From: Persicaria tinctoria
Taxonomy: Eukaryota; Streptophyta; Magnoliopsida; Caryophyllales; Polygonaceae
Direction: 5' to 3'
NCBI GenBank assembly: GCA_037127255.1
Contig: JBANSL010000019.1
Span: 15,833,001-15,897,000, forward strand
Length of the DNA stretch: 64,000 nt
Position numbers and translations under genes: made by a program
Notes under the pieces: model-generated
Databases searched by the model: none
Seen by the model: only the letters and a program-made list of their open reading frames with translations
Told to the model about the DNA's origin: nothing
Shown here: one piece after another, positions 21,514 through 32,140 of the stretch
How positions within the stretch are numbered: position 1 is the first letter of the stretch
Layout: each line of letters opens with the position of its first letter

Positions 21514-21560
21514 AAATCCTTAATCGTCATTTGCGGTGTATCTATCAACACCAAAAAAAA

Positions 21561-21578
21561 AACTTACCCTCTTCCTTT
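21561..21578 (+). repeat. right 18-bp direct repeat flanking the composite MULE
   Basis: AACTTACCCTCTTCCTTT, identical to 5057-5074. Confidence 0.5.
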
Positions 21579-23137
21579 GGGCGAAGGGACTTGGGGGACG
21601 GCTCAGAGTGACGGTGTCTGGTGGCCAAATCGACGAAGGCCTTTGATCTATTCAGTGGAGCGAAACTCGAGAGGGAGGGCGACTTAGAGAAGGGACACAG
21701 TGAGGACGACGCTCGAGAGGGTGGGCGACTCAAAGAAGGCGACACAATGAGGACGACACTCGAGAGGGTAGGTGACTAGAGAGGAGCACATCACCCGACG
21801 CCAACACTAGTGTCGGCTAGAGTCTAGAGGTGGGGTTTGGCGGGTGGATCGAATTCCGGTGACAGGGGCGGAGAAGGTATGTCTTCTTCGAAGTTTTTTG
21901 AAAATTAAGGTTTAGCTTTTGTTTTCTAATCAATTCCTTCGGAATTTGGGGTTTCAAATTTGAAGTTTGAGTTTAAGTTTGGTGATCAATTGCTGAATTT
22001 GGTTTGCATTTTGTGGTTAATGGGGCTGAATCTGGGAAAAAGAGGCAATTTGAGCCTATGACAGCAAAGTTGAAAAATGCACAGGAGGGGTTGATAGCAG
22101 TGGGTACAACCGAAGAGAGAGCGAGCTTTGATAGAAAAGCACTGCAAATGCAGCAAAACAAATAGAGGGATTATTGTGAGTTGTACTGAGAAATCAATGC
22201 TGCATCTCAGAAAAGAGATAAAACGGTAAAAAAAAACTATTGTAATAGCTTAATTTATGCTTATAGCTGAGCAGCCTGAGCTCACATGGATTGGGTTTCG
22301 ATTTGTGGCATTACTTGTTAAAATTAATAGCTTAGTTTATGTAAAAATTCATACAAGCAGCAATTATATATCATTTGAAGATTAATTCAAAGCTATGACA
22401 ATAAGTGTATTGTTTTTTAGCCTATTAGCTCAAAAGGAAGAGCATTGTGCAAATGCACAAGGACGTGAGTTCAAATCCCATGTACATATGTTTATTGAAT
22501 TCTTTATTCATCTAAGTACTTTGTTCACTTAATTTGAGAAAATAATTTGACATTCTTTCCCAGAAGAAATGATTGTGATTGAAGTTATCGTATTTCAATG
22601 TGTTTATTGCCTTATATCTCAAATACAATACATTACCCCATTATATATCATTGAAAAATGCATTGCTTGTGATTACCATTGTATTTCTAAGAATTTTATA
22701 GTTCAACTGGCTTCCTAAAACCAAATCCTTTTTTCTTTCTGTAGACATTGTAAAAAATATAAACAAGATGCATTACTTCAGATTTTCAGACCTTGCAGAA
22801 ACTGCAGTCCGGTTCATGATTCCTTTGTAAGACTATTGTTGAATCAAACTCAACTGAAGCTGTTGAATACACTTTCACATTAGCTGTTGAATAAACTTTG
22901 ACAAAGATAATGTTGCAAGCAGACAAAAACCGGGGTGCAGAAAAGGAACAGCTGTTGACCGCACCAGAAGTTCAACTACTGGGTATGTTCCTTTAAGACT
23001 TTGAGTTGCCTGTTACATCTCATTTTTTTTTTGATGAGATTAACCCATTATGAAGCTGCAGTCACCGTTGCTTTCATTGAATTGCTTTCTTTCTATAGGC
23101 AAGGAAGTGGACGGAGAGATAAATCGATGGCGGCTAT
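21579..23137. other. unassigned stretch with coding-like scraps
   Basis: Contains repeated CGAGAGGG(T/A)GGGCGACT-like words at 21660-21780, and two donor-like sites after short coding-like segments (GGAGAAG|GTATGTC near 21877; CTACTGG|GTATGTTC near 22981). I recognise no protein. A tRNA-like sequence sits at 22420. Confidence 0.35.
22420..22489 (+). repeat. tRNA-like sequence, copy 1
   Basis: GCCTATTAGCTCAAAAGGAA then GAGC gives a tRNA-like acceptor and D-arm; GTGAGTTCAAATCCCAT resembles a T-arm. The middle hairpin (TTGTG CAAATG CACAA) has a 6-nt loop and the acceptor does not pair fully, so this is tRNA-derived, not a working tRNA gene. Related sequences lie at 25054 and 25711. Confidence 0.55.
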
Positions 23138-23325
23138 TGTTGTCAGCCTAATTCGCCATGTTTTACACTTACTTTTATATCGTTTTCTGCATGCATTTCA
23201 TGCATTTGGGTTAGAATAATATAAAATATGTGTAGTATATGTTTATTTGCAATATATGGAGGTCTACACAAGTTTTTGTTATATTTCGCAGAAATCGGAC
23301 GCACTTTGGAGCTTAAAGGAAACTT
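23138..23325 (+). mobile_element. start of an Athila-like LTR (fragment)
   Basis: TGTTGTCAGCCTAATTCGCC and the following 180 bases align with the start of the LTR at 8418 (TGTTGTGAGCCTAATTTGTC, then CATGCATTTGGGTTAGA, then TATGTTTA). Only the first part of an LTR is present. Confidence 0.75.
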
Positions 23326-23463
23326 ATGGAGAAGCTAAGAATGGTACAGCTGGAGAAAAGACCATTTTTCGGCATTCATCATTTTGAATCAAGCTTTGAT
23401 GTCTTCATGAGAGTTGTAGCCCTCGAAAAGAGCTTTCCAACGCATGGTCGTATGCGTCAATCC

Positions 23464-23930
23464 GACGAACGAGGTGGTGACAGTGATAGGGGTGGTAATG
23501 ACATCGATAGGAGTGGTGACAGTGATAGGGCAGTGACATCGATAGAGGTGGCGACAACAATAAGGGTGATGACAACGATAGGAGTGGTGCTGACAGCGAT
23601 AGGAGTGGTGGTGACAGCGATATGAGTGGTGGTGACAACGATAGGAGTGGTGGTAACAACGATAGGAGTGGTGATAGCGATATGTCGGTGACAGCGATAG
23701 AGGTGGTGACAACAATAAGGGTGGTGACAACAATATGGGTGGTGGTAACAGTGATAGAGGTGGTGGTGACAGTGATAGGGGTGGTGGTGACAGCGATAGG
23801 GGTGGTGGTGACAGCGATGGGGCGGTGACAGCGATAGAGGCGGTGGCCGCAATAAGAGTGGTGACAGCGATATGGGTGGTGGTGACAGCGATATGGGTTG
23901 TGGTGATAGCGATAGGGCGGTGACACTAAA
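23464..23930 (+). repeat. GGTGGTGACAGCGATAGG minisatellite
   Basis: About 25 imperfect units of 15-18 bp (GGTGGTGACAGCGATAGG and variants with AACAACGATA, ATATGGG, GCGGTGACAGCGATAG). All three frames of the minus strand stay open (Ser/Pro/Leu/His-rich), an effect of the repeat and not evidence of a gene. Confidence 0.85.
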
Positions 23931-24238
23931 AAAAAAACTGTCACAAAACAATTTGTTTATCATCATATATGTGTCACCAAAGTTGTGTCACCAAAGTCAT
24001 TGACCGGTGTCACCACTTATAAAGGTGGTGACACTAATCTCATAAAAAAAAAACCTAAACTGTCACTATTTTTTTTTTGTCATCAAAGTTGTGTCACCAA
24101 ATTTATTGACTTTGACCGGTCAATGGTCAAAATAAAAATGGGAAGGAAGGAAGGGAATGGGAAGGAGGGGTAGAAGTGTCATATTAGAACATTTTGCAAA
24201 ATGTCTTGTTCAAAATGGACACTTAGCTAAAAAGTCCT
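23931..24238. other. TGTCACC-rich hairpin region
   Basis: Contains several GTGTCACC words and an inverted pair GGTGTCACCAC / GTGGTGACACT at about 24007-24034. It could be a transposon subterminal region continuing from the minisatellite, but no termini are clear. Confidence 0.4.
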
Positions 24239-24519
24239 ATTATATATATATATATATATAAGGATTGCTTCAAATGTAAAAAGTCCTTAAGGTGTAAAAT
24301 TCTCTAATGAGCCTAATTTTTGTAAGTAAATTGCTAATGAGCCTAATTTAATTACTAATGGGCTTAATTTAATTACTAATGGGCCTAATTTAATTAGTAG
24401 AATGTCTGCCCCCTTGCCCATTCGTGTGCCCCCTTTCCCCCACAGTGCCCCCCCTTATCTGGCCAGTTTTTTTTTCCTTTTGTCCCAGATTTTTTTTTCC
24501 GTGTTAACACTTTCTGCTG

Positions 24520-24840
24520 TGCAAGTATAACTTGCTTTTGTGCACATATAACATCTTATTGTGCAAATATAACTTTATTTTGTGCAAACATAATAATTCA
24601 TTATGGGGTAAATAGGTAAATGTGCCTATTTCAATTGTAAAATATTTATAATTGAAATATGTTTAATTTATGGGTAAATTGGTAAATATGTCTAATTTTA
24701 TGGGTAAATGCACTTTTTCCCGTTTTCGACACCTTTTGTTGTGCAAATATAAAGTGTATAAATAAAATGATAAAGTGCAAGAATAAAATCACGATGTGTA
24801 TGAGTAATAATATGAAGTGCACAATTAAGGTTATTGTTAA
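24520..24840 (+). repeat. GTGCA-motif array, first block
   Basis: TGTGCAAATATAAC-type units at roughly 25-bp spacing (24530-24600) and again AAAGTGCAAGAATAAAATCA-type units near 24770-24830. Same motif and orientation as 25170-25445 and 25600-25690. Confidence 0.65.
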
Positions 24841-25053
24841 TGTGTTTTGAATCATTTTTCATTGGCGTCGCATCGGGGGGTCTGGGGGGGGGGGGGGGGG
24901 GGGCGAACTTATCATCTATTTGTTTGAGGGGAGTAAGAGGGCTGAGATGCCCAACTCCTTTTCGCAGGAGGGTGTTGCATGTTATTTTATCTTTGTTTTT
25001 TGCTACTTACATCCATTTCCCTCGCTTCCAATGTGTCATATGTGTCATTAAAA

Positions 25054-25137
25054 GCTTATTAGCTCAAAATGGGAGAGCAATGTGCCTACGCACAAAGATG
25101 CGGGTATCAAAGAACCCCGTATAGGCTATCTATGTGG
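25054..25137 (+). repeat. tRNA-like sequence, copy 2
   Basis: GCTTATTAGCTCAAAATGGG then AGAGC, with AATGTGCCTACGCACAAAG in place of the anticodon arm and a disrupted T-arm (GCGGGTATCAAAGAACCCCG). Degenerate. Confidence 0.5.
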
Positions 25138-25169
25138 TATCTCTTATTATGTTTCTCTTCGTGAATAGT

Positions 25170-25445
25170 ATATGGTGCAAAAATAAAATTATAATGTGCA
25201 TTTGTGCAACTGTGAAGTGCATTTGTGCAACTGTGAAGTGCATTTGTGCAACTTTAAAGTGCATTTGTGCAATTTTAAAGTGCAAATATAAGAACATAAA
25301 GTGTGAAAATAAAATTGTAATGTGCACATTTAGAATACAAGTGTGCAAAAGTAGGATACAATTGTGCAAATTTAAACTACAATTGTGCAAAAGTAAGATA
25401 CAATTGTGGAGATTTAGAATGAAATTGTGCAAATGTAAGATCATA
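25170..25445 (+). repeat. GTGCA-motif array, second block
   Basis: Four near-identical 21-bp units (GTGCATTTGTGCAACTGTGA) at 25196-25280, then looser units with TGTGCAAA(A/T)GTA(A/G)GATACAA. The open frame 25134-25493, with a Cys-Ile-Cys-Ala repeat, is a product of the 21-bp periodicity. Confidence 0.75.
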
Positions 25446-25599
25446 ATGTGGATTAATAAGACAAAAGATGTGCTTTTGAAATCGATGTTTTAATTTTGTT
25501 TTTTTTTTAGTTTTGAGAGTTTGTGTTCACCTCTTGGATAATTTAGGGTGATAGATGTGAGTTTGAAATCGATTTTTTTATGTATAAGCTTTTAAAATT

Positions 25600-25690
25600 A
25601 AAGTGCATAAATAAAATTAAAATGTGCATAATTAAGGTTAAAAAGTGCATAACTAAGATTATAATGTGCATGATTAACAATTTGCGATTG
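25600..25690 (+). repeat. GTGCA-motif array, third block
   Basis: AAAGTGCATAAATAAAATTA, AATGTGCATAATTAAGGTTA, AAAGTGCATAACTAAGATTA, AATGTGCATGATTAA: a run of about 20-bp units. Confidence 0.65.
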
Positions 25691-25710
25691 TTGCGCTCTT
25701 GTCTATTATG

Positions 25711-25780
25711 TAACCTATGTGGGATTTGAACACACATCTTTGTGCAAACGCACATTGCTCTACCAATTGAGCTAATAGGC
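25711..25780 (-). repeat. tRNA-like sequence, copy 3 (inverted)
   Basis: On the minus strand it reads GCCTATTAGCTCAATTGGTA then GAGC, a good D-arm; the acceptor pairs over six bases with ATAGGT and the T-arm is GTGTGTTCAAATCCCAC. The anticodon arm TGTGCGTTTGCACA has a 4-nt loop, so I do not call a functional tRNA. Confidence 0.55.
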
Positions 25781-25828
25781 TAAATTACGATTTTCATGCT
25801 AAAATAGAAGAACCTAATCGACCTAAAG

Positions 25829-26300
25829 CATATCGCAATAAAATTCTAAAATTCAATTAGCTCATAATTCACAAACAATTTCACAATGCTATAAACATGA
25901 AATTAGCTCCAAATCAACCCACCATCACAACCATATAATCAATTTCAATCAATTTGGATCTTGGCAAAAAAAAACCCAAATTCTAAAATATATCGCAATA
26001 AAATTCTAAAATCCAATTAGATCATGATCCATAAACAATTTGACAATGCTACAAACATGAAATTTGCTCCAAATCAACCCAACAACACAACCATATCATC
26101 AATTTTAGTCAATTTAGCTTTTGGCAAAAAACCTCAAATTCTAAAGCATATCGCAATATAAAATTCTAAAATTCAATTAGCTCATGATCCATAAACAATT
26201 TGACAATGATATGAACATGAAATTAGCTCAAAATCAACCCAAAAACACAAACATATCATCAATTTCAATCAATTTTGCTTTTGGCAAAAAGCCCCAAATT
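25829..26300. repeat. 159-bp tandem repeat, three copies
   Basis: CATATCGCAATAAAATTCTA-type landmark at about 25830, 25989 and 26148. Each unit continues with CAATTAGCTCATGATCCATA, AACATGAAATT and AAATCAACCCA. Confidence 0.8.
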
Positions 26301-26439
26301 CCGCTCCTAAATCAAACCCTAGGTTTTCAATCTCAATCTAAATCATTCAAACAATCTAAATAATTGTAATAAAAAAGTTTAGGATTAGAAATCATACCAA
26401 ATTCGAGTTGAAACAAAGAGAAAATCGGGTTCTCGAAGG

Positions 26440-26835
26440 TATATCGAGCCAAAAATGTCGAACATGTCTGTTGGGAGAGATGGGCTCGGTTTGAGCTTGG
26501 CTGGGCACGAACCAAGGGGGTTCCGATCTCGGGGGGTGCGCCTGAGGGAGGGGGTTCGAGCTGGTGGGGGCTGGTAGCCGGAGGTGGCTCGTGGGTGGCA
26601 TGGGACGCCGAAAAGCGAAGCTGCTGGTGGCTCGACCGTGCAGCAATGAGGTGGGCGCGTCGGGGCAGCAGGTGGCTCGAACAGGGCCACGTCTGGGCTT
26701 GGGGGTGCGCACAGGGGCAGGCTCGAGTGTGGCTAGGGGTTGGTGGCCGGAGGTGGCTCGAGGTGGGTGTCGGAGGCCGAGAGAGAAGGCCGGCTTTTGG
26801 TCTCCGTTTGAAAACCGATGGGTGAGTGCGCCTTT
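26440..26835. other. GC-rich segment in the TIR element
   Basis: Markedly more GC-rich than its surroundings, with repeated GGTGGCTCGA and GGTGGCCGGAGGTGGCTCGA. Overlapping ORFs in several frames show no domain. It could be captured sequence, but its origin is unknown. Confidence 0.35.
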
Positions 26836-26905
26836 TGATTAAAAAAAATAAATTTTACACCTTAAGCAATTTTACACGTTAAGGATGTTTTACATTTTAA
26901 AGCTT

Positions 26906-26908
<3 letters not shown>

Positions 26909-26988
<80 letters not shown>
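26909..26988. repeat. (TA)n microsatellite
   Basis: About 40 TA dinucleotides directly after the right terminal repeat. Confidence 0.9.
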
Positions 26989-26991
<3 letters not shown>

Positions 26992-27095
26992 AAACGATGA
27001 GAATACATCTAGGTAATTTGTCGGATGAGGGGAGGGGCACGTGCTCCCCATGCCCAATTTGGCCCCGCCCTTGCTACAGAGTATTGTTTTTAGTA

Positions 27096-28520
27096 AGTGT
27101 AGTTTGATTTTTGAGGCAGGTCCAAAATAAAGTCATATTACTCTTAACTCATTTTTAGTCACATCAACAATTATTCCGATCACGCCAGCTTTTCATTAAC
27201 TTTTCAATTTTTTTACTTTTTTGTGAATGAGTCGCGATTTTTATTTAACTTTACTCTTTTTTTTATTTAGCTAATTATTAATTTATTTTACTTAATTTTT
27301 TTTCTAATGATATTATTAATATTAATATTAATACATATAATTAAAATAAAAAGACACAACTAAATTTAGAAAAAAAAAATTATCCAACGGTTGGCTGGAG
27401 CCATTTATTCCAAATTAATTGAAAGTGTTTGTAGCAGACAAATGAGCCACAAAATACTGGCTAAAACCCAAAATTACACAGTTGATGGTCACCACCACCT
27501 AAATCGATCTCTTCATTGCTAACCTAATTCACAAAAATACCCATGTTTGAGGCATCACATACAAAATATTGTTGAGCAACCTTGCTCGGCCGTATTTGGA
27601 TCCAGTGCGCAATCACTGCAACATCGCCCCAAGAATCAAGGGCTTCCTCTTTAGATGTTTTTTTTTAAAATTATAATAATTATAATTTTATCCGTGGTTG
27701 TAATCTTAGGTTTAAGCTATAGTTTTTTTTTTCTTTTTTTCTTTTGATTGGCGACCCTCTGTGTAGGGTTATCAAGCCACATTTTGATGGCTTCAAGATC
27801 GCTTCGTCGATCTACTTCTTGCCTACTGTAAAAAAAAACTAGGAATGGAAGAAAATTCAGCATAGGAGTGTCCTAAATGCAATGGCTAATTTGCCAAACT
27901 ATCTGCAACATTATTTTCGCTTCTCCTAACCAAACGGAACTAAACTTGTCAGCCCTCTGCTTGCACCAATATGCGACAATGTTCAGTGAGATGGAAAACA
28001 GGGTGGGTACTTTGGCGCGTAGTTCCAAGAAGTTGACAGGCCAACGAGAGGAATCCGATTCCAAAAGCAGCTTTATGATCCCTCGGCGCTTTGCAAGTTG
28101 TAGACCATGGAGGGCTGTCCAAAGCTCCGAGGTGAAAGTCGAACATGTGCCACAAGTGAAAGTATAAGCTCCACGGAAATTTCCCTCATGATCACAGAGA
28201 ACACCACCTCCTCCAGCCTTGCGTGGGTTGCCTTTCGAGACCCCGTTAGTGTTGAGTTTCACCCATTCAGGGGGTGGGGGAGTCCATACCACTGGGATAT
28301 GGGCAGCCGGACCCGGTGTTGGAGCACCAGCGTAATGGATGGATTTCATGGCTCAAAACACGTCTTGCTGAAAACTAGGTGAGCCGACCCATATACAAGT
28401 GTCTCCCCCCAATCAAAACCTTCTCCCTCATCCTTTTGCTTACATGGCAACCAACTAAGAGTCCCATGACTCTCCGTTGTGGGTGGTATAAGAAGCTTGA
28501 AAAACCAAAGTAGATCCTCT
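27096..28520 (-). repeat. direct duplication, copy 1, with RNase H remnant
   Basis: Matches 29449-30648 from GTATTGTTTTTAGTAAGTG to CTTGAAAAACCAAAG then TAGATCCTCTA. It contains (minus strand, 27873-28349) an RNase H domain of the RVT_3 type found in LINEs and related genes. Confidence 0.75.
27873..28349 (-). pseudogene. RNase H-like (RVT_3) remnant, copy 1
   Basis: WTPPPPEWVKLNTNGVSKGN and GGGGVLCDHEGNFRGAYTF match the plant RVT_3 domain, followed by SELWTALHGLQLAKRRG and KLLLESDS. The first catalytic Asp of the LNxDG motif is Asn here. The last third has drifted (no clear final motif with Asp). It probably derives from the C-terminus of a LINE ORF2 or a related domesticated gene; no RT lies next to it. 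Confidence 0.7.
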
Positions 28521-28948
28521 ACAAAAGGACTGGAAAATCACAAACAAGGAACCAACGAACCAAGATCTGAAATTCAAGGCCTTGTTGTTTGAATTGGTTG
28601 AGATTCGAAACGACAACTCAGGGGCGAGTTCTTTCGCCCTAACTAGGAAGCGCAGGGGGGAGAAGGAGGAGGGGAGGTGGCAGAGAGCGTAAACAAGCCT
28701 AAAGGCGAGGTGGTGTTCCGATGAAGAATGTTTTCGGCGGAGAGGAGTTAATACAACTTTCGAAGAGGGGCTTTTTTTTTGAAACAACGACCTATGCGTT
28801 TGCAGATAAACGGAAGAGATAATTAAAGCCTCTTGGAACTAAAAAAATATAAAAAATTTCTAACCCACCTAAAGTGCCAACAAGAATGCCACATAGGGTA
28901 GTGGACTACAATGGTGGTATTCTAAACATTCTCCAAATATACTCCTAT
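28521..28948. other. spacer between the duplicated segments
   Basis: Carries GC-richer DNA at 28610-28760 (GGAGAAGGAGGAGGGGAGGT) with a minus-strand ORF of no recognised family, then AT-rich DNA up to the inverted-repeat element. Confidence 0.35.
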
Positions 28949-28956
28949 TTTCAATA

Positions 28957-29453
28957 GGGGTGCGATTCGGTGAAAATATCGCCCATTGATACGGTGACGG
29001 CCATGATTTCAGAAACTGTGAGACAATTTATGTGATGGTTTTGAAAACCGTCGTCATAAATCCCTATTTGTCCCTCTCAAATTGAGCGAACACGATTTCT
29101 AAGAAACCGTAGGATGCGTCCTGAGAAAATAGCTCGTCTCTTGGATGTACATGGAAATCAGTGGCTGATGGTTGTGGTAGCAAACTCATCCAATGTTGGG
29201 TGAATTTCTTTGGAGCTAGGTAGAAAAAAAATTGTTAGGTGAAATTTTTTTTAGGTGGGTAGCGAGCTTAATGTATTTTAGGCCCAACAGCCTCTGAATT
29301 CAAAAGTTTTATTTTTTTTTGTTTTGGAATTAAATAGGCTCACGGATCACCGTCATTGACCATTTCGAAACCGTCAAACATTTTCACGGGTTTTGAAATC
29401 GTAGCCTCCACCGTGTCAATGGCGATAAATTGGTCCTATCATCGGCAATATTG
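28957..29453. mobile_element. possible 497-bp MITE with ACCGT-rich ends
   Basis: Inverted inner repeats TATCGCCCATTGATACGGTG (28977-28996) and CACCGTGTCAATGGCGATA (29409-29427), flanked by TTTCAATA at 28949-28956 and 29454-29461. Internal GACGG/AACCGTC words (for example TTTTGAAAACCGTCGTC) resemble subterminal motifs of CACTA-type elements. The outer 20 bases of the two ends do not match well. Confidence 0.45.
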
Positions 29454-30648
29454 TTTCAATAAGTTTAGTTTGACTTTTGATGCATGTGTAAAATAGAGTC
29501 ACACGGCTCTTAGCTCATTTCAGTCATATCAACAATTGTTCCTATCACGTCAGCTTTTCACTAACTTTTTAACTTTTTCCTTTTTTCATTCACAACATAG
29601 AGTCGCGACTCTTATTTCACTTTACACTTTTTTATTTATTAAGCTAAATGTTAATTTATTTTACTTAATTTTTTATTGCTAATGATATTATTAATATTAA
29701 TATTAATACATATACTTAAAATAAAAAAGGCACACAACTAAATTTAGATTTTTTTTTATAAGGTAAGAATTCGAGAGTCAGACAGACCTGATACCTCGAG
29801 AGGTCGACATAGTCGGCAGACGGGGAACATTCAAAACATACAATGGAAATGACATAAGGTACAAACCAATCAATGACAATCAAACAAATCCGGGTGACCT
29901 AGCAAACCTAATATCAACACGTTGGCTAGAGCCATTTATTCCAAATTAATTGAAAGTGTTCGTAGTAGACAAACGAGCGACAAAATGCTGACTAATACAA
30001 CTAGGAATGGAAGAAGATTCGGCATAGGAGTGTCCTAAATGAAATGACCAATTTGTCAAACTATCTGCAACAATGTTTGCACTTCTCCTAACCAAACGGA
30101 ACTCCGTCGGCCTGCACCAATCTGCGACATCGTTCAATAAGATGGAAATCGGGGTGGGTAGTTCCAAGAAGTTGACAGACCAACGAGGAATCCGATTCCA
30201 AAAGTAGCTTTGTGATCCCTTGGCGCTTTGCAAGTTGTAGACCATGGAAGGCTGCCCAAAGCTCCGAGTGAGAGCGGAACATGTGCCACAAGTGAAAGTA
30301 TAAGCTCCTCGAAAATTTCCCTCAAGATCACAGAGGACACCGCCTCCTCCAACCTTACCCGGGTTGCCTTTCGAGACCCCGTCGGAGTTGAGTTTCACCC
30401 ATTCAGGGGTTGGGGGAGTCCATACTATCGGGATATAGGCAGCCGGACCTGGTGTCGGAACACCAGTGCAATGGATGGATTTCATGGCCAAAAACACGTC
30501 TTGCTGAGCCGACCCATATACAAGCGTCTCCCCCCAATCAAAATCTTCTCCCTCCTTCTTTTGCTTACATGGCAACCAACTAAGAGTCCCACGACTCTGG
30601 GTTGCGGGTAGTCTGAGAAGCTTGAAAAACCAAAGCAGATCCTCTATA
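29449..30648 (-). repeat. direct duplication, copy 2
   Basis: Homologous to 27096-28520. It carries extra sequence at about 29755-29925 (AAGAATTCGAGAGTCAGACA then GACC) absent from copy 1. Confidence 0.75.
29946..30575 (-). pseudogene. RNase H-like (RVT_3) remnant, copy 2
   Basis: Paralogue of 27873-28349 with a longer N-terminus (FDWGETLVYGSAQQDVFLAM). The first catalytic Asp is kept (VKLNSDGVSKGNPGKVGGGG), but the central Glu motif is lost by a frameshift (SALTRSFGQPSMVYN replaces SELW-type sequence). The final region FRLVRRSANIVADSLTNWS, matching the C-terminal R-x-AN-xAD motif, is better preserved than in copy 1. Confidence 0.7.
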
Positions 30649-31210
30649 ACCTATGGTACACCACTCGATGCACCACAAAATGATTTAGGGTATAATTTTA
30701 CTTTAAAAAAAATAAAAAATAATATTTTTATTTCATATACTTATATTTACATGTCCATAAAATTTTATTATAAAAAATATGTTTTAACAATATATAATTA
30801 AAAGAACAACTATATTAGTTTATATTTTTTAAAATATAATAGTTTATGACAAATTTTTTTAAAAGTGTAAATATAAATGTATGAAATACAAATATATTTT
30901 TTAAATGTATTTTTAAAGTAATCTAATACCCTAAATGTTGTGATGCACCGATTGGTGCACCGTAGTGCCGCAGGAGATCCTCACTATTAAAAAACTCTTT
31001 AGGTTGTCTAAACTCACCCTAGACACGTGTGGTGATCTGATATAAGAAGTCAGATCGAGCTCCACGACAAGCTTGTTGTGGATCTTCAGGCAGATTTTGA
31101 GCATGAGCAATTGAGCATGAGCTAGATACGTGGGTGCCAGATGCAGGGGTGTCATTGTCGAGGGACCCAGAAGCAAGGGCATCATCGTCGAGGGTGCCTG
31201 CTCGATATGT
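30649..31210. other. AT-rich spacer and coding-like tail before the hAT element
   Basis: AT-rich up to about 30990. From 31000 the sequence has normal coding composition (an open frame DAGVSLSRDPEARASSSRVP precedes the hAT insertion). The same composition resumes after the hAT element at 36508, which ends in a donor-like TTTG|GTAAGAG at about 36630. I cannot name the gene. Confidence 0.35.
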
Positions 31211-31218
31211 TATCGATG
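31211..31218 (+). repeat. TATCGATG target-site duplication, left copy
   Basis: Eight bases repeated exactly at 36500-36507, the size typical of hAT elements. Confidence 0.85.
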
Positions 31219-31239
31219 CAGGGGCGGAGCCAGGGGGGT

Positions 31240-31658
<419 letters not shown>

Positions 31659-31671
31659 TAGTATCACAACC
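31659..31671 (+). promoter_or_regulatory. degenerate primer-binding site (initiator tRNA-Met type)
   Basis: TAGTATCACAACC directly follows the 5' LTR, where copia elements have TGGTATCAGAGCC. Confidence 0.65.
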
Positions 31672-32140
31672 TTTTTTTCCTCACGGAACCCTAATTTGAT
31701 CCTCCCGCCCCATCCCTCATCTTCTGCCGCCGGCGTCGTCCCCTCGCCGCCGATCTCTCTCTCAATGCTCCGCTCTTCACAAAACATCGCACCATCGTGT
31801 ACCTGCTTCATCGATCCACCGTGTTCGCGCGTATATTGCGATCGATCTGTATGTGAATGTTCAATTAAATATCCCTGGGTGATTAACTAAGCAAATTCGG
31901 CATTTGCTTCCACCGAACTTGTCAATTGGAATTTGAAGTGACTGAAGAATCCAATTTACAAGTCGCGACCGACGTCTTTAATTCAATCCAAGGTCAACCT
32001 CGGCACTTGGAACCAAAGCCCCGCCGCCCCGGTTCCAACCATCATCGGCCACCACAACGATGTTATCGAGCCCAGTTCCGAACAAACCACTCTTTGGGCC
32101 CTCATCGCACCAACATCACGCCTTCTCCTCTATGCAGCCG
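31672..32140 (+). other. leader; gag missing
   Basis: Between PBS and protease only about 470 bp remain, with a Pro/His-rich frame at 31926-32192 that shows no gag or zinc knuckle. The normal copia gag is over 700 bp, so it has been deleted. Confidence 0.55.

Larger units (their letters stand above)
5075..21560 (+). mobile_element. composite Mutator-like element with PMD, MULE transposase and OTU genes
   Basis: The ends share inverted subterminal sequence: plus-strand ATACACCACAAAT with AAGGACGTGCAAGTG at 5104-5152, and the reverse complement of 21487-21546 reads ATACACCGCAAAT...AAGGACGTGCAAGTG. Direct repeats 5057-5074 and 21561-21578 flank it. Inside are an acidic first exon, PMD coding sequence, transposase and OTU domain, all on the plus strand, plus repeated GGACGTGCA palindromes at both ends and between the genes. 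Without the inserted LINE (8.6 kb) it would be about 7.9 kb. Combining all these parts in one element is inference; two adjacent elements (PMD, then MULE-OTU) are possible. Confidence 0.5.
24261..26908. mobile_element. 2.6-kb element with imperfect terminal inverted repeats in (TA)n
   Basis: The left end reads AGGATTGCTTCAAATGTAAA then AAGTCCTTAAGGTGTAAAATT. The reverse complement of the right end (26851-26908) reads AGGGAAGCTTTAAAATGTAAA and then CATCCTTAACGTGTAAAATT. Both ends abut TA dinucleotide runs (24239-24260 and 26909-26988). No transposase is visible. Contents: GTGCA-motif arrays, two oppositely oriented tRNA-like sequences, three copies of a 159-bp repeat, and a GC-rich segment at 26440-26830. 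Confidence 0.6.

Noticed and set aside
23405..23966. Three overlapping Ser/Pro/His-rich minus-strand ORFs
   Set aside because: Products of the 15-18 bp minisatellite; no non-repetitive coding part.
25711..25780. Minus-strand tRNA gene
   Set aside because: D- and T-arms look tRNA-like, but the anticodon arm has a 4-nt loop and T-stem pairing is imperfect. Degenerate relatives nearby indicate a dispersed repeat.
26564..26842. Gly/Arg/Trp-rich ORF in GC-rich DNA
   Set aside because: Several overlapping frames are open on both strands and the sequence is internally repetitive; no domain.
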